Shown piece after piece: positions 15,472-23,549 of a DNA stretch of 64,000 bases (positions are counted from its first letter, which is position 1; each line of letters starts with the position of its first letter). The notes under the pieces were generated by a model that did not search any database, had not been told where the DNA came from, and saw only the letters and a program-made list of their open reading frames with translations. The position numbers were made by a program, and so were the translations under genes. Source of the stretch: CAYWKS01 sp964458935 (GTDB lineage: Bacteria; Planctomycetota; Phycisphaerae; Phycisphaerales; Zrk34); contig CAYWKS010000007.1 of the NCBI GenBank assembly GCA_964458935.1, forward strand, positions 1 to 64,000, written 5' to 3'.

Positions 15472-16137
15472 TTACACGCTCAGGATATCGTGAAACACCG
15501 CGACCACGTGGCAGGTGCTGCCAGCAATGACGAACAGGTGCCAGATCGCGTGGTTGAATGGCAGGTGATGCCAGAGGTAGAACGCCACCCCACCGGTGTA
15601 GGCCAGCCCGCCGGCGATCAGCCAGGACAATGCGGCGCTGCTGGTCGCTTCGAGAATCTGCGGGCCGCAGATGATCGCCATCCAGCCCATCGCAACGTAG
15701 ATCGCCGTCGAGATCAGCATCAGCCGGCCCGCAAGCCACAGCTTCAACACCGCCCCGGTGATGGCCAAGCCCCACATCACGCCGAAGATGCTCCAGCCCC
15801 AGGCGCCCCCGAGGGTGACCAGCATGAACGGCGTGTACGTACCGGCGATCAACAGATAGATGCAGGCGTGATCGCAGGTGTGTGCGATCTTACGCCAGCG
15901 CGAATCCGGCAGGCCGTGGTACAGCGCCGAAGCCAGATACACCGCCACCAGCGCAGCGCCAAAGATGGCTAGCGTGACCGTGTGCAGCGGGCCACCCTCG
16001 GTCGTCGCAAAGACGACCATCAACACCAGCGCCGCGATGGCCATGACCACGCCAAGTCCGTGCGTGATCGTGCTGGCCAGCTCCTCCAGCGGCGTCTCTT
16101 CGTGATCGGGGCCATCGTAGTAGCGCATGCCCGTCAT
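15472..16137 (-). CDS. Hemolysin III / PAQR-like membrane protein
   Basis: 221 residues from ATG 16137 with seven hydrophobic segments. Family motifs are ETPLEELASTITHGLG at 14-29, LASALYHGLPD near 68, CDHACIYLLIAGTYTPF near 84, and the C-terminal NHAIWHLFVIAGSTCHVVAV. The conserved His and Asp residues match the metal-binding set of the adiponectin-receptor-like hydrolase superfamily. Bacterial members (YqfA/HlyIII) are inner-membrane proteins of unclear role in membrane homeostasis; the hemolysin name is historical. It lies inside the segment bounded by the 155-bp repeats, facing the PEP-CTERM genes. The open frame continues upstream to 16278 but without homology. Confidence 0.9.
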   Translation of the reverse strand: MTGMRYYDGPDHEETPLEELASTITHGLGVVMAIAALVLMVVFATTEGGPLHTVTLAIFGAALVAVYLASALYHGLPDSRWRKIAHTCDHACIYLLIAGTYTPFMLVTLGGAWGWSIFGVMWGLAITGAVLKLWLAGRLMLISTAIYVAMGWMAIICGPQILEATSSAALSWLIAGGLAYTGGVAFYLWHHLPFNHAIWHLFVIAGSTCHVVAVFHDILSV

Positions 16138-16535
16138 GATAGTCTGGATCTCGATCGGGGGTTTGCCGCATCGGCAGTGCCGTCTCCCGGCCGCGCGGCG
16201 TTCTGCCCGCACAAGGCCACATACCCCGCTGCTCTCGGCCCCCAGACTCAAGCCCCCTGAGCCGGCCGCCGCGGACACTGTGGAGGCCCTGGCTGTACGT
16301 GCAAGTCGGAATGATTAGCCTGAGCAAGCCAATGGGCAAACCAATCTCCGAGTAACCGAGGGCCTGTAACCCCTTGTATCCTGGTAAAGATCTCTGGAAG
16401 TTCCAGGATCAGCCCTGTGGTTGCCGCCCGGCCGGTCGGCGACCACAAGGAAAGCAAAGCGACCACGAAGGCCGGGGCTCCCGGTGAGCGTTCGGATGCG
16501 GGATCATCGTCCCAGTGCAGCAGAATACCGGACAG
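16138..16535. other. Intergenic region left of the second 155-bp repeat
   Basis: About 400 nt with no supported gene. It includes a low-complexity stretch GACCACAAGG...GCGACCACGAAGG (16440-16475) that faintly resembles, in reverse complement, the intergenic stretch at 49050-49100. The promoter of the hemolysin-III gene should lie at the left end; no strong hexamers stand out. Confidence 0.45.
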
Positions 16536-16690
16536 GTCCAAGCCATCACCCGGTTCTTCAACAACTGACCGCCTCGCACCCCCGCCGCGCGGCCCTCGAC
16601 ACTTCCGGGGCTCAGCCCGAACTGCCCCCGGACGCCTGATCCCATCCCGCTCTGAGACTCTGCTTTGCGTACCGCATTCGCAGAGCAAAG
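16536..16690 (+). repeat. 155-bp perfect direct repeat, right copy
   Basis: Exact copy of 12440-12594. Here it contains the orphan last ten codons of the aminotransferase gene with no gene attached, so it is the secondary copy left by a duplication or insertion event. Confidence 0.97.
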
Positions 16691-16791
16691 TGCAACACCT
16701 CACCGCGCGTCGTCCGGCCGCCGTGTGCGGGGGGCATCACGTGAGGCGCTGCGCGCGGGCGGAACACCCCGCCAGGCGCTCAGGCCAGCGC

Positions 16792-16855
16792 AAAAAAGAA
16801 AACGGCTCCCGCTCTCAGGTGGGGTCGGGGGGGTCTACGCAAGAGAGCGGGAGCC
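16792..16855 (-). terminator. Strong minus-strand terminator-like hairpin
   Basis: GGCTCCCGCTCTC (16804-16816) and GAGAGCGGGAGCC (16843-16855) form a perfect 13-bp stem around a 26-nt G-rich loop. Read on the minus strand it is followed by GTTTTCTTTTTT (16803-16792), a classical U-tract. No annotated minus-strand gene lies to its right, so the transcript it ends may be a small RNA or antisense RNA from the luxR upstream region. Confidence 0.7.
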
Positions 16856-17043
16856 TGTTGTGCTGTTTCCACCGGCCGCGCCGATCCGGGCGGCATCCTC
16901 TGTCGGATGCTTCTTACATCGGCCCGATACCGCGCCGTGCCGCATCGCCTGCGAGGGTGAAACCAGGCTGCAGACTCCCGGATACGGGAAACTCACCGCC
17001 CCGCCATGCCGCACTGGGACGACCGAAGGTCGAAGAGCGTGTG

Positions 17044-17049
17044 TATAAT
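17044..17049 (+). promoter_or_regulatory. -10 hexamer TATAAT, luxR-type gene
   Basis: A perfect TATAAT ends 9 nt before ATG 17059. Transcription would start within 2-3 nt of the start codon. No matching -35 at 17021-17026 (GACCGA). Confidence 0.6.
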
Positions 17050-17058
17050 GCAATCGAA

Positions 17059-17907
17059 ATGAGGTTGACCCGGCAACCACACAACTTTCCCTCACCTTCT
17101 TCGCCCGGTCTTGCTCCGCCGCCTGTCACCGAATCCGGCGAGGTCATGGCGTTGCTCGCCGAAGCGCTGGTGCACCCGACCCAGGCGGAGCGCGCCCACG
17201 CCCTGCTCGCCGGCAGCCAGCGGATCGCGCCGCAGATCGCCGTGGCGCACATCTCGCTCTGGGACGTCGCCTCGCTGCCCGATGAGCCGCCCCGCCGCAT
17301 CCGCCACCAGCACGTCAGCTTCCACCAGCACGACCCCGATCAGCTCGAGCGCTTCTTCTCCGACGCGCACGGGATGCACGCGGTCGATCTGGCCCGGCAG
17401 CTCATCGACACCATCCGCGCCGACGGCAGCGGCGCGACCGTCTACCGCCCGGCGGACTTCGAGCTGCCCGCACCGTGGCGACAGACCGACCTGTTCCGCT
17501 ACGTCTTTCAACCGGCCGGGCTCGCCGATGAGTTGGCCATGTTCTGGCTCAAGCCCGACCACCAGCTCGTCCACGGCGGCATCTGCCCCGGCGAGGGTCA
17601 GGCCGACCTGACCGACGTCCAGGCCGGCGCCCTTGCCGCCCTGCTGCGATGCCTCGGCCCGCTGGCCGAATGCACCCTCCGCCCCGCCGCGCAAGACACC
17701 GCCGCGCTCGGCTTGTCCCCGCGACAGGCCCAAGTCCTCCAGCTCGCCCTCGGCGGCGACAGCGAAGCCCAGATCGCCCGCTGCATGCACCGCAGCCCGC
17801 ACACCATCCACAGCCACATGCGCGCCATCTACCGCCACTTCAACGTCACCAGCCGCGCCGAACTGCTCGCCCACTTCCTCGACCGCACCGGTCGCAACAA
17901 CGCCTGA
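17059..17907 (+). CDS. LuxR-family transcriptional regulator
   Basis: 282 residues from ATG 17059 (ATG 17146 is an alternative). The C-terminal 65 residues form a LuxR/FixJ-type helix-turn-helix: LSPRQAQVLQLALGG, SEAQIARCMHRSPHTIHSHM, RAIYRHFNVTSRAEL. The N-terminal 200 residues (LAEALVHPTQAERAHALLAG, HQHVSFHQHDPDQLERFF) match no sensor domain I recognise and contain no receiver-type phosphoacceptor pattern. It is probably a cytoplasmic single-component regulator. It stands alone, downstream of the right 155-bp repeat and upstream of the fucosidase; regulation of either neighbour is possible but not shown by a visible operator. Confidence 0.85.
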   Translation: MRLTRQPHNFPSPSSPGLAPPPVTESGEVMALLAEALVHPTQAERAHALLAGSQRIAPQIAVAHISLWDVASLPDEPPRRIRHQHVSFHQHDPDQLERFFSDAHGMHAVDLARQLIDTIRADGSGATVYRPADFELPAPWRQTDLFRYVFQPAGLADELAMFWLKPDHQLVHGGICPGEGQADLTDVQAGALAALLRCLGPLAECTLRPAAQDTAALGLSPRQAQVLQLALGGDSEAQIARCMHRSPHTIHSHMRAIYRHFNVTSRAELLAHFLDRTGRNNA

Positions 17908-18531
17908 CCGCCGACCGCAACCCCGGCCGCCGACCGGCGCGTCCGCAGGTCGCGCCGCCACGACGCACCGGCACCGTCGCCTTGAAGCGGGGCCACGGCA
18001 CAAGCCCTCTCGCCGCGTCGCACGACGGCCCCGTGCGCGCACCCGGACAGGTCGACCGCTGCATCTGAACATCGCGAGCAATTTTTTCATCGCGTTGTCG
18101 CAGGCCGGCTTACCGCACGTCACCGCACCGCCCGCGACGCCGACGGGCGCGCCGCCGCGCTCCCCGCTCCTCTTGTAGAGGGCCCTGCCATGCACACCCC
18201 ATCCACGCTCCGCCTGCCGACGCCCCCTGCTGGACGGGTGCGGCTTGACTTCGCCGCGCCGCTGTCCGCCCGGCCAGGGGCGGGCACCTCCCCCGGCCAC
18301 ACGCAAATGCATCATATAAATACACTTACACCGCGAATAGCCGCCGGGCAGAGCCATGGGCGGACACCGGACGCTCCCATGCGCCACCGCCCGGCACCCG
18401 CGGCTGGTCATCGGCCGGCCGGCTGGGTGCCCGCGGCCAACCGGCCGGGCCGCCGCGGCGTTTGCGACCGCTTGATGCTTCTGCTATCCCCCAACTCTCA
18501 TCCCGCCGCTCGACTTTCCAGGAGTTGATCC
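17908..18531. other. Intergenic region upstream of the fucosidase
   Basis: 624 nt without a supported gene. The middle is GC-rich; an AT-rich island at 18305-18332 contains TATAAA (18315-18320) and the sequence AAATACACTTACA (18318-18330), which recurs with one change upstream of parB (35599-35611). The fucosidase ribosome site (AGGAG near 18521) closes it. The promoter probably lies in the AT-rich island. Confidence 0.5.
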
Positions 18532-19905
18532 GTGAGCACCGACATCCGACCGACCACCGGCGACAGCGACTGGTTCGTGCACGACCGCTTCGGCCTGTTC
18601 ATCCACTGGGGCCTGTACGCCCTGGGCGCACGCCACGAGTGGTTGCAGAGCAACGCGTGCATCCCCAACGACGAGTACGACAGCAAGTACTTCAAGCACT
18701 TCGAGCCGGACCTGTACGACCCCCGCCAATGGGCCGACGCCGCCAGCGATGCGGGCATGAAGTACTTTGTCATCACGACCAAGCACCACGAGGGCTTCTG
18801 CCTGTGGGACTCCAAGCTCACCGACTACAAGGCGACCAACTCCCCCGCCGGCCGCGACCTGCTCAGGCCAATGGTCGACGCCTTCCGCGAGCGCGACATG
18901 AAGGTCGGGTTCTACCATTCGCTGATCGACTGGCACCACCCGCATTACATCGTGGACTACCACAACCATCCGATGCGGCGACACCTGCCCGCCCATAGCC
19001 GCGACCGGAAGAAGCAGCTCATCGATTTCATCGAGGGCCCCGACCCCAACGTCGGCCGCGACCAGATGAAGTACGCCGAGTACCTGCGCGGCCAGGTGCG
19101 CGAGCTGCTCTCGGAGTTCGGCCAGGTCGACGTGCTGTGGTTCGACTTCTCGTTCGGCGAAAAGGACGCACGGGGTGGCGACTTCACGCAGGGCAAGGGT
19201 CGCGACGCCTGGCAGAGCGCCGAACTGGTCAAGCTCATCCGCGAGTTGCAGCCGCAGGTCCTGCTGGACAATCGCCTGGACCTGCCGGACGTCGCCGAAT
19301 CGTGGGACTTCCTGACGCCCGAGCAGGCCCAGCCGCGCGGCTGGGTCCACGGGCCCGACGGTCGGCCCGTCGTCTGGGAGGCCTGCCAGACCTTCAGCGG
19401 GTCCTGGGGCTACCACCGCGACGAGGACTCCTGGCGCAGCAGCCGCCAGCTCATCCAGACCCTCATCGACTGCGTCAGCAAGGGCGGCAACCTCCTGCTG
19501 AACGTCGGCCCGACCGGCCGCGGCGAGTTCGACCATCGCGCGCTCGATCGGCTCGCCGCCATCGGCCGGTGGATGCACCACCACGGCCGGGCGATCTACG
19601 GCTGCACCCAGGCACCCGACGAGTTCGCCACCCCCGAGGATTGCCGGCTGACCTACGACCCGGAAAAGCGGCGGCTCTACGTACACCTGTTCGCCTGGCC
19701 CTACAAGTTCCTGCACCTTGACGGCCAGGCCTACGCCGACCGCGTCGAATACGCCCAACTCCTCCACGACGCCAGCGAGGTGCGCATGGGCATGGGCGCC
19801 TGGCACGCCAAGCAGATCGGCTCCGACGAGCAGACGCTCACGCTCAGCCTGCCGCAGCGCGAGCCCAACGTCGAGATCCCCGTCGTCGAGCTGTTCCTGA
19901 AGTGA
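18532..19905 (+). CDS. Alpha-L-fucosidase (GH29)
   Basis: 457 residues from GTG 18532 with AGGAG upstream. The GH29 barrel is clear: WFVHDRFGLFIHWGLYALG at 14-32, AGMKYFVITTKHHEGFCLWDS at 74-94 (the His pair contacts fucose) and VLWFDFSFGE at 201-210, where Asp205 is the expected catalytic nucleophile of this retaining enzyme. GGNLLLNVGPTGRGEFD near 320 is also typical. A C-terminal beta-domain follows to residue 457. No signal peptide is apparent, so it is probably cytoplasmic, acting on imported fucosylated oligosaccharides. Planctomycetes carry many such genes for algal fucans. No sulfatase is adjacent. Confidence 0.93.
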   Translation: MSTDIRPTTGDSDWFVHDRFGLFIHWGLYALGARHEWLQSNACIPNDEYDSKYFKHFEPDLYDPRQWADAASDAGMKYFVITTKHHEGFCLWDSKLTDYKATNSPAGRDLLRPMVDAFRERDMKVGFYHSLIDWHHPHYIVDYHNHPMRRHLPAHSRDRKKQLIDFIEGPDPNVGRDQMKYAEYLRGQVRELLSEFGQVDVLWFDFSFGEKDARGGDFTQGKGRDAWQSAELVKLIRELQPQVLLDNRLDLPDVAESWDFLTPEQAQPRGWVHGPDGRPVVWEACQTFSGSWGYHRDEDSWRSSRQLIQTLIDCVSKGGNLLLNVGPTGRGEFDHRALDRLAAIGRWMHHHGRAIYGCTQAPDEFATPEDCRLTYDPEKRRLYVHLFAWPYKFLHLDGQAYADRVEYAQLLHDASEVRMGMGAWHAKQIGSDEQTLTLSLPQREPNVEIPVVELFLK

Positions 19906-19978
19906 CGATAAGACCCGATTCGCACAGCAACCTAACATGCCCCGCAAGGGTCGAGACCGCGTTGAAGGAGCCTCAACG

Positions 19979-20617
19979 GTGAGCAAGCGGATCGTCGTCG
20001 GCATCTCGGGCGCCAGCGGGGCGGCGTACGCCCGGCGAGTCGTGCAACTGCTCGTCGCCGCCGACAGCGAGGTGCACCTCGTGCTCAGCCCGCTGGGCCA
20101 GCGGGTCCTCCACGACGAGCTGGGCATGGAGGGCGTGGACCTGGCCGGCCTCGCCGGTCGCGATGACCACGGCATCACGATGCATCACTATCGCGACGTG
20201 GGCGCCTCGATCGCCAGCGGTTCGTTCCGGCACGAGGGGATGATCGTTGTGCCCTGCTCCAACAACTCCCTGAGCGCGATCGCGACCGGGTCGAGCGCCA
20301 ACCTGCTGCACCGCGCCGCGAACGTGACGCTCAAGGAACGCCGCCCGCTGGTGCTCTGCCACCGCGAGGCGCCGCTGAGCCTGATCGAGATACGCAACAT
20401 GGCCGCCGCGACCGAGGCCGGGGCGATCATCTGCCCGGCCAACCCCGGGTTCTACATGCTCCCCGAATCCCTCGACGACGTCGTGAACTTCGTGGCCGGG
20501 CGGCTGCTCGACCTCGTCGGCGTCGACCATCAGCTCGACACCCGCTGGGCCCGGTCGCCGGCCAACCATCGGGCGCAGCCCCGCCCGGATCACGCCACCG
20601 ACGGCGCGCAGCCATGA
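19979..20617 (+). CDS. ubiX: Flavin prenyltransferase UbiX-type (menaquinone, MqnM-like)
   Basis: 212 residues from GTG 19979 with GAAGGAG 8 nt upstream (ATG 19937 is a less likely in-frame start). N-terminal KRIVVGISGASGAAYARR binds FMN; VVPCSNNSLSAIATGSSANLLHRAANVTLKERRPLVLCHREAPLS and PANPGFYMLPESLDDVV are UbiX signatures. UbiX prenylates FMN with dimethylallyl phosphate to make the cofactor of UbiD-type decarboxylases. The stop overlaps the UbiA-type start (ATGA), and such UbiX-UbiA pairs occur in the futalosine menaquinone pathway (MqnM/MqnP). The matching UbiD (MqnL) is not in the window. Confidence 0.9.
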   Translation: MSKRIVVGISGASGAAYARRVVQLLVAADSEVHLVLSPLGQRVLHDELGMEGVDLAGLAGRDDHGITMHHYRDVGASIASGSFRHEGMIVVPCSNNSLSAIATGSSANLLHRAANVTLKERRPLVLCHREAPLSLIEIRNMAAATEAGAIICPANPGFYMLPESLDDVVNFVAGRLLDLVGVDHQLDTRWARSPANHRAQPRPDHATDGAQP

Positions 20618-21552
20618 CCGATCGCTCGGCCGCCGCCGCACCTGTGGTACCCTCAGCGGGCATGGTCGCACTGGCCCGACAGGTCGTCGCCGCGGGGCGT
20701 GACATCAAGCTCGCCCATTCGGTGTTCGCGCTGCCCTTTGCGCTGGTCGGGGCGTTCTACGCCGCCCGGGGCCTGCCGCGGCCCGGCCAGTTGGCGCTGA
20801 TCCTCGCGGCGATGTTCTTCGCCCGCACGTTCGCCATGCTCGCCAACCGCTACCTCGACCGCGACGTGGACGCGGCGAACCCGCGGACCGCGGGCCGCGC
20901 CCTGCCCGCGGGGCGGATGTCGCCGGCGTTCGCCCGCGCGGCGCTGGCGGTCAGCGGGCTGGCCCTGGTCGCGGTCGCCGGGGCCTTCTGGGCCGCGTAC
21001 CACAACCCCTGGCCGCTGGCGCTGGCGCCGGTCGTGCTCGCGTGGCTGTTCGCCTACAGCCTCGCCAAGCGGGTCACGGCGATGTGCCACTTCATGCTGG
21101 GCGCGGCGCTGGCCATGAGCCCGCTCGCCGCGGCACTGGCGGTCGAGCCCGCCGCCGCCGGCGAGGCGCCGCCCTGGCTGCTCGCCGGGTTTGTGCTGCT
21201 CTGGGTCGCCGGGTTCGACATCATCTACGCCGTCCAGGATATCGACTTCGACCGGGGCGCCGGGCTGCAATCGATCCCCGCCCGGCTGGGCGAGCAGCGG
21301 GCGCTGATGGTCGCCAAGGTCGCCCACTTCGCCGGGTTGAGCCTGCTCGTCGTGCTGTTCCGCACCACGCCGATGTTCTACCACGCGGCCTACGAATTGA
21401 CGATGTGGGGGCTGGTCGGCGTGGCGGTGCTGCTCATGGTCGAGCACCGGGCCGCAGCGCGCCGGCAGTTCAGCGTGGCCTTCTTCACCGTCAACGGCGT
21501 GGTAGCGCTGGGGCTGGGTGCGGCGATGATCGGCGACATCCTGCTGGGGTGA
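20614..21552 (+). CDS. UbiA-family prenyltransferase (MqnP-like)
   Basis: 312 residues, an integral membrane protein with about eight helices. Two Asp-rich prenyl-diphosphate/Mg sites are visible: NRYLDRDVDAANPRT at 78-92 and YAVQDIDFDRGAGLQSIP from 205. The stretch NPRTAGRALPAG is typical of the 4-hydroxybenzoate/futalosine-type group. It attaches a polyprenyl chain to an aromatic quinone precursor in the inner membrane. Translational coupling to UbiX suggests MqnP of the futalosine route to menaquinone rather than ubiquinone; that is inference, as no other mqn gene is present. In-frame ATG 20662 (MVALARQVV) would remove the polar first 16 residues. Confidence 0.88.
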   Translation: MTDRSAAAAPVVPSAGMVALARQVVAAGRDIKLAHSVFALPFALVGAFYAARGLPRPGQLALILAAMFFARTFAMLANRYLDRDVDAANPRTAGRALPAGRMSPAFARAALAVSGLALVAVAGAFWAAYHNPWPLALAPVVLAWLFAYSLAKRVTAMCHFMLGAALAMSPLAAALAVEPAAAGEAPPWLLAGFVLLWVAGFDIIYAVQDIDFDRGAGLQSIPARLGEQRALMVAKVAHFAGLSLLVVLFRTTPMFYHAAYELTMWGLVGVAVLLMVEHRAAARRQFSVAFFTVNGVVALGLGAAMIGDILLG

Positions 21553-21580
21553 AGCCGACCAACCGCGGCCGCGTGCCAAC

Positions 21581-21608
21581 TTGACCGGCCCGCGCCGTCG
21601 CTTACAAT
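21581..21608 (+). promoter_or_regulatory. Sigma-70-type promoter of tRNA-Lys
   Basis: TTGACC (21581-21586), spacer 16 nt, TACAAT (21603-21608), with the tRNA starting 11 nt later. This is the best two-box promoter in the window and supports the -10 consensus used for other genes. Confidence 0.7.
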
Positions 21609-21619
21609 CCAAGGATTAA

Positions 21620-21692
<73 letters not shown>

Positions 21693-22066
21693 TTGCCATT
21701 CCGGGTGCGGGCCCGGGTGCGCGTCGCTCATCGGGTTGCCGGGCGGTCGAGGAACGCCGGGGCGCAAGCGATTGCCTCCATTATGTCGTCATGCTGGCCC
21801 GCAAACGCACTTGATGGGCCTGTATGCAGGTGCATTATCATTGGAACCCGCGCACCCGTCGTACTAATATGTGTTAGCTGCGGCGGTAGTACCACTGCCG
21901 CTGGCACGTCAACTTTGCCCCCGGAAGCCCGTGTCGTGCGAGTCCTCGCGCGGCGCGGGTTATTTGTTGGCCTGTGCTCCGCGGCGAGGCATGCTGGAAT
22001 GCCAACGCCCGATCGTCTATGAACCTATGCCTTGATCGACCCGATGTGCGTGAGGAACGCTGAACC
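21693..22066. other. Intergenic region between tRNA-Lys and mscS
   Basis: 374 nt without a gene. GC-rich first half, more mixed second half with GAGGA (22052-22056) upstream of the mscS ATG. No terminator or promoter stands out. Confidence 0.4.
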
Positions 22067-22639
22067 ATGCCCGGCTACGACAAGCTGCTCGACATGCTGC
22101 AGACCCACGCGGATGCGTTTGCCATCGCAGCCCTGCTTGCGGCAGCGATCGGTGCGGTTTATCTGGTCGTTGCCCGGCTGCTGCGGGTGTATGGCAACCG
22201 GGGGGTCCTGCCCGTGCCGCTGGTCCGCACGCTCCGCCGCACGTTCCGCTGGGCCGCCATCATCATCGTTGTGTTGGTCACCCTTCAGGTCTTCGGCGTG
22301 CTCGGCAGCGCCCTGACCGCGCTGACCGGCATCCTCGCGCTGGTCGCCATCGGGTTCGTCGCCGTCTGGAGCGTCTTGTCCAATACGCTGTGCTCGCTGA
22401 TCATCCTGGTGACTCAGCCCTTCCGCGTGGGCGACCGAATCCGTTTCCCACCCGACCCCATCGAAGGTAAGGTCGTGAACTTCAACCTGGTCTTCACCAC
22501 CCTGCAAACGGACGACGGCGGGCACATCCAGGTCCCCAACAACCTGTTCTTCCAGCGCATTACGATCCGAGTGAATCAGAACTCTCAGCCGATCGCTCTC
22601 GGCGATCAACTGTATCGCCGGGAGGATGCGGAGGTCTGA
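22067..22639 (+). CDS. Short MscS-type mechanosensitive channel domain protein
   Basis: 190 residues with three hydrophobic segments (roughly 18-38, 62-82 and 86-118) followed by the MscS beta-domain. The pore-helix-like stretch ALTGILALVAIGFVAVWSVLSN and the following FRVGDRIRFP, EGKVVNFNLVFTTLQTDDGGHIQVPNNLFFQ are typical of the family. MscS channels release solutes on hypo-osmotic shock. This copy is short: it ends just after the middle beta-domain and lacks the C-terminal alpha/beta vestibule domain of canonical 280-residue MscS, so it may be a minimal channel or a truncated relative. GAGGA lies 10 nt before the ATG. Confidence 0.85.
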   Translation: MPGYDKLLDMLQTHADAFAIAALLAAAIGAVYLVVARLLRVYGNRGVLPVPLVRTLRRTFRWAAIIIVVLVTLQVFGVLGSALTALTGILALVAIGFVAVWSVLSNTLCSLIILVTQPFRVGDRIRFPPDPIEGKVVNFNLVFTTLQTDDGGHIQVPNNLFFQRITIRVNQNSQPIALGDQLYRREDAEV

Positions 22640-22678
22640 GCGCCGCCTGTTTGCCCGTGAACGACCGGACGAGCCGCC

Positions 22679-23488
22679 ATGACGCCCGCCGCTTCGATCT
22701 ACGATCTGCCGCGGTACTACGACATCGCCTTCGGCTGGGACCCGGAGCCGGAGGTCGCGCTGATCCAACGCGCTATAGCCGAGCATGCTCGTCGTCCCGC
22801 GGACGGTGCGCTGCACCTGCTCGAACCGGCATGCGGGTCGGGGCGGCTGCTCGCCGCCCTGTCGCTGGCGGGGCACAAGGTCGTCGGATACGACAAGGGC
22901 CAGGCCATGGCGGCGTATGCGGCGCGGCGTCTGGCGGCGTGCGGCCTGGCCGAGCACGCGCGGGTCGTGCGGGCGGATATGGCCTGTGCGGCATTCGCGC
23001 CGGTCTTCGACGCGGCGGTCAACCTGATCTCCTCCATCAGCCACCTGCTCGACGACGTGGCGCTGGTGGCGCACCTGCGACAGACGGCCGCGTCGCTGCG
23101 GCCCGGCGGGGTCTACGTGGTCCAGTTCGGCGGCATCTGGGACCCGGACGGCACATACGAGACGAGCACCTGGACCGCCGAACGTGAGGGCACTCGCGTG
23201 CACAGCGACTGGTCCGTTGACGCGGAGTTGCCCGACAGCCGCATCCGCCGCCTGCGATGCCGCATGACGATCGACGATCCCGCCCACGGGGCGGGCAGCC
23301 GCATCGAGCACAACGAGGTGCTCGCGGTGCGGCTCTGGACCGACGCGGACTGGCGCGGTCTGGTCGACGCGGCCGGTTGCTTCGCCCACTGCGGCGGTTA
23401 CGACGAGCAACACGAGCGGATCTCCGCCGACGCCCGCCTCACGCCCGACCACGGCAACGCCACGGTGGTGCTCCGCGTTACCGATTGA
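22679..23488 (+). CDS. Class I SAM-dependent methyltransferase
   Basis: 269 residues, cytoplasmic. Motif I is HLLEPACGSGRLLAALS at 48-64 (the SAM-binding Gly loop), followed by KVVGYDKGQAMAAYA (acidic residue D75 region), RADMACAAF and VNLISSISHLLDD; LRPGGVYVVQFGG is the post-motif strand. The N-terminus ASIYDLPRYYDIAFGW is common in small-molecule methyltransferases. The substrate cannot be inferred. The start follows a 39-nt gap from mscS, with no clear Shine-Dalgarno sequence. Confidence 0.85.
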   Translation: MTPAASIYDLPRYYDIAFGWDPEPEVALIQRAIAEHARRPADGALHLLEPACGSGRLLAALSLAGHKVVGYDKGQAMAAYAARRLAACGLAEHARVVRADMACAAFAPVFDAAVNLISSISHLLDDVALVAHLRQTAASLRPGGVYVVQFGGIWDPDGTYETSTWTAEREGTRVHSDWSVDAELPDSRIRRLRCRMTIDDPAHGAGSRIEHNEVLAVRLWTDADWRGLVDAAGCFAHCGGYDEQHERISADARLTPDHGNATVVLRVTD

Positions 23489-23536
23489 CCGGGCCCTGCC
23501 GTCCGCCCGCGGTGTGCGTCGCCGCCCGGCTGGCGA

Positions 23537-23542
23537 TATGCT
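23537..23542 (+). promoter_or_regulatory. Candidate -10 hexamer TATGCT, btpA-like gene
   Basis: TATGCT ends 7 nt before ATG 23550, the start that best fits the family. Weak on its own; supported by the same arrangement at other genes. Confidence 0.35.
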
Positions 23543-23549
23543 CAGAGGC

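Noticed and set aside
13145..16137. A nearby exosortase gene to process the PEP-CTERM proteins
   Set aside because: No protein with the exosortase Cys/Arg/His membrane pattern occurs in the window; the exosortase must lie elsewhere.
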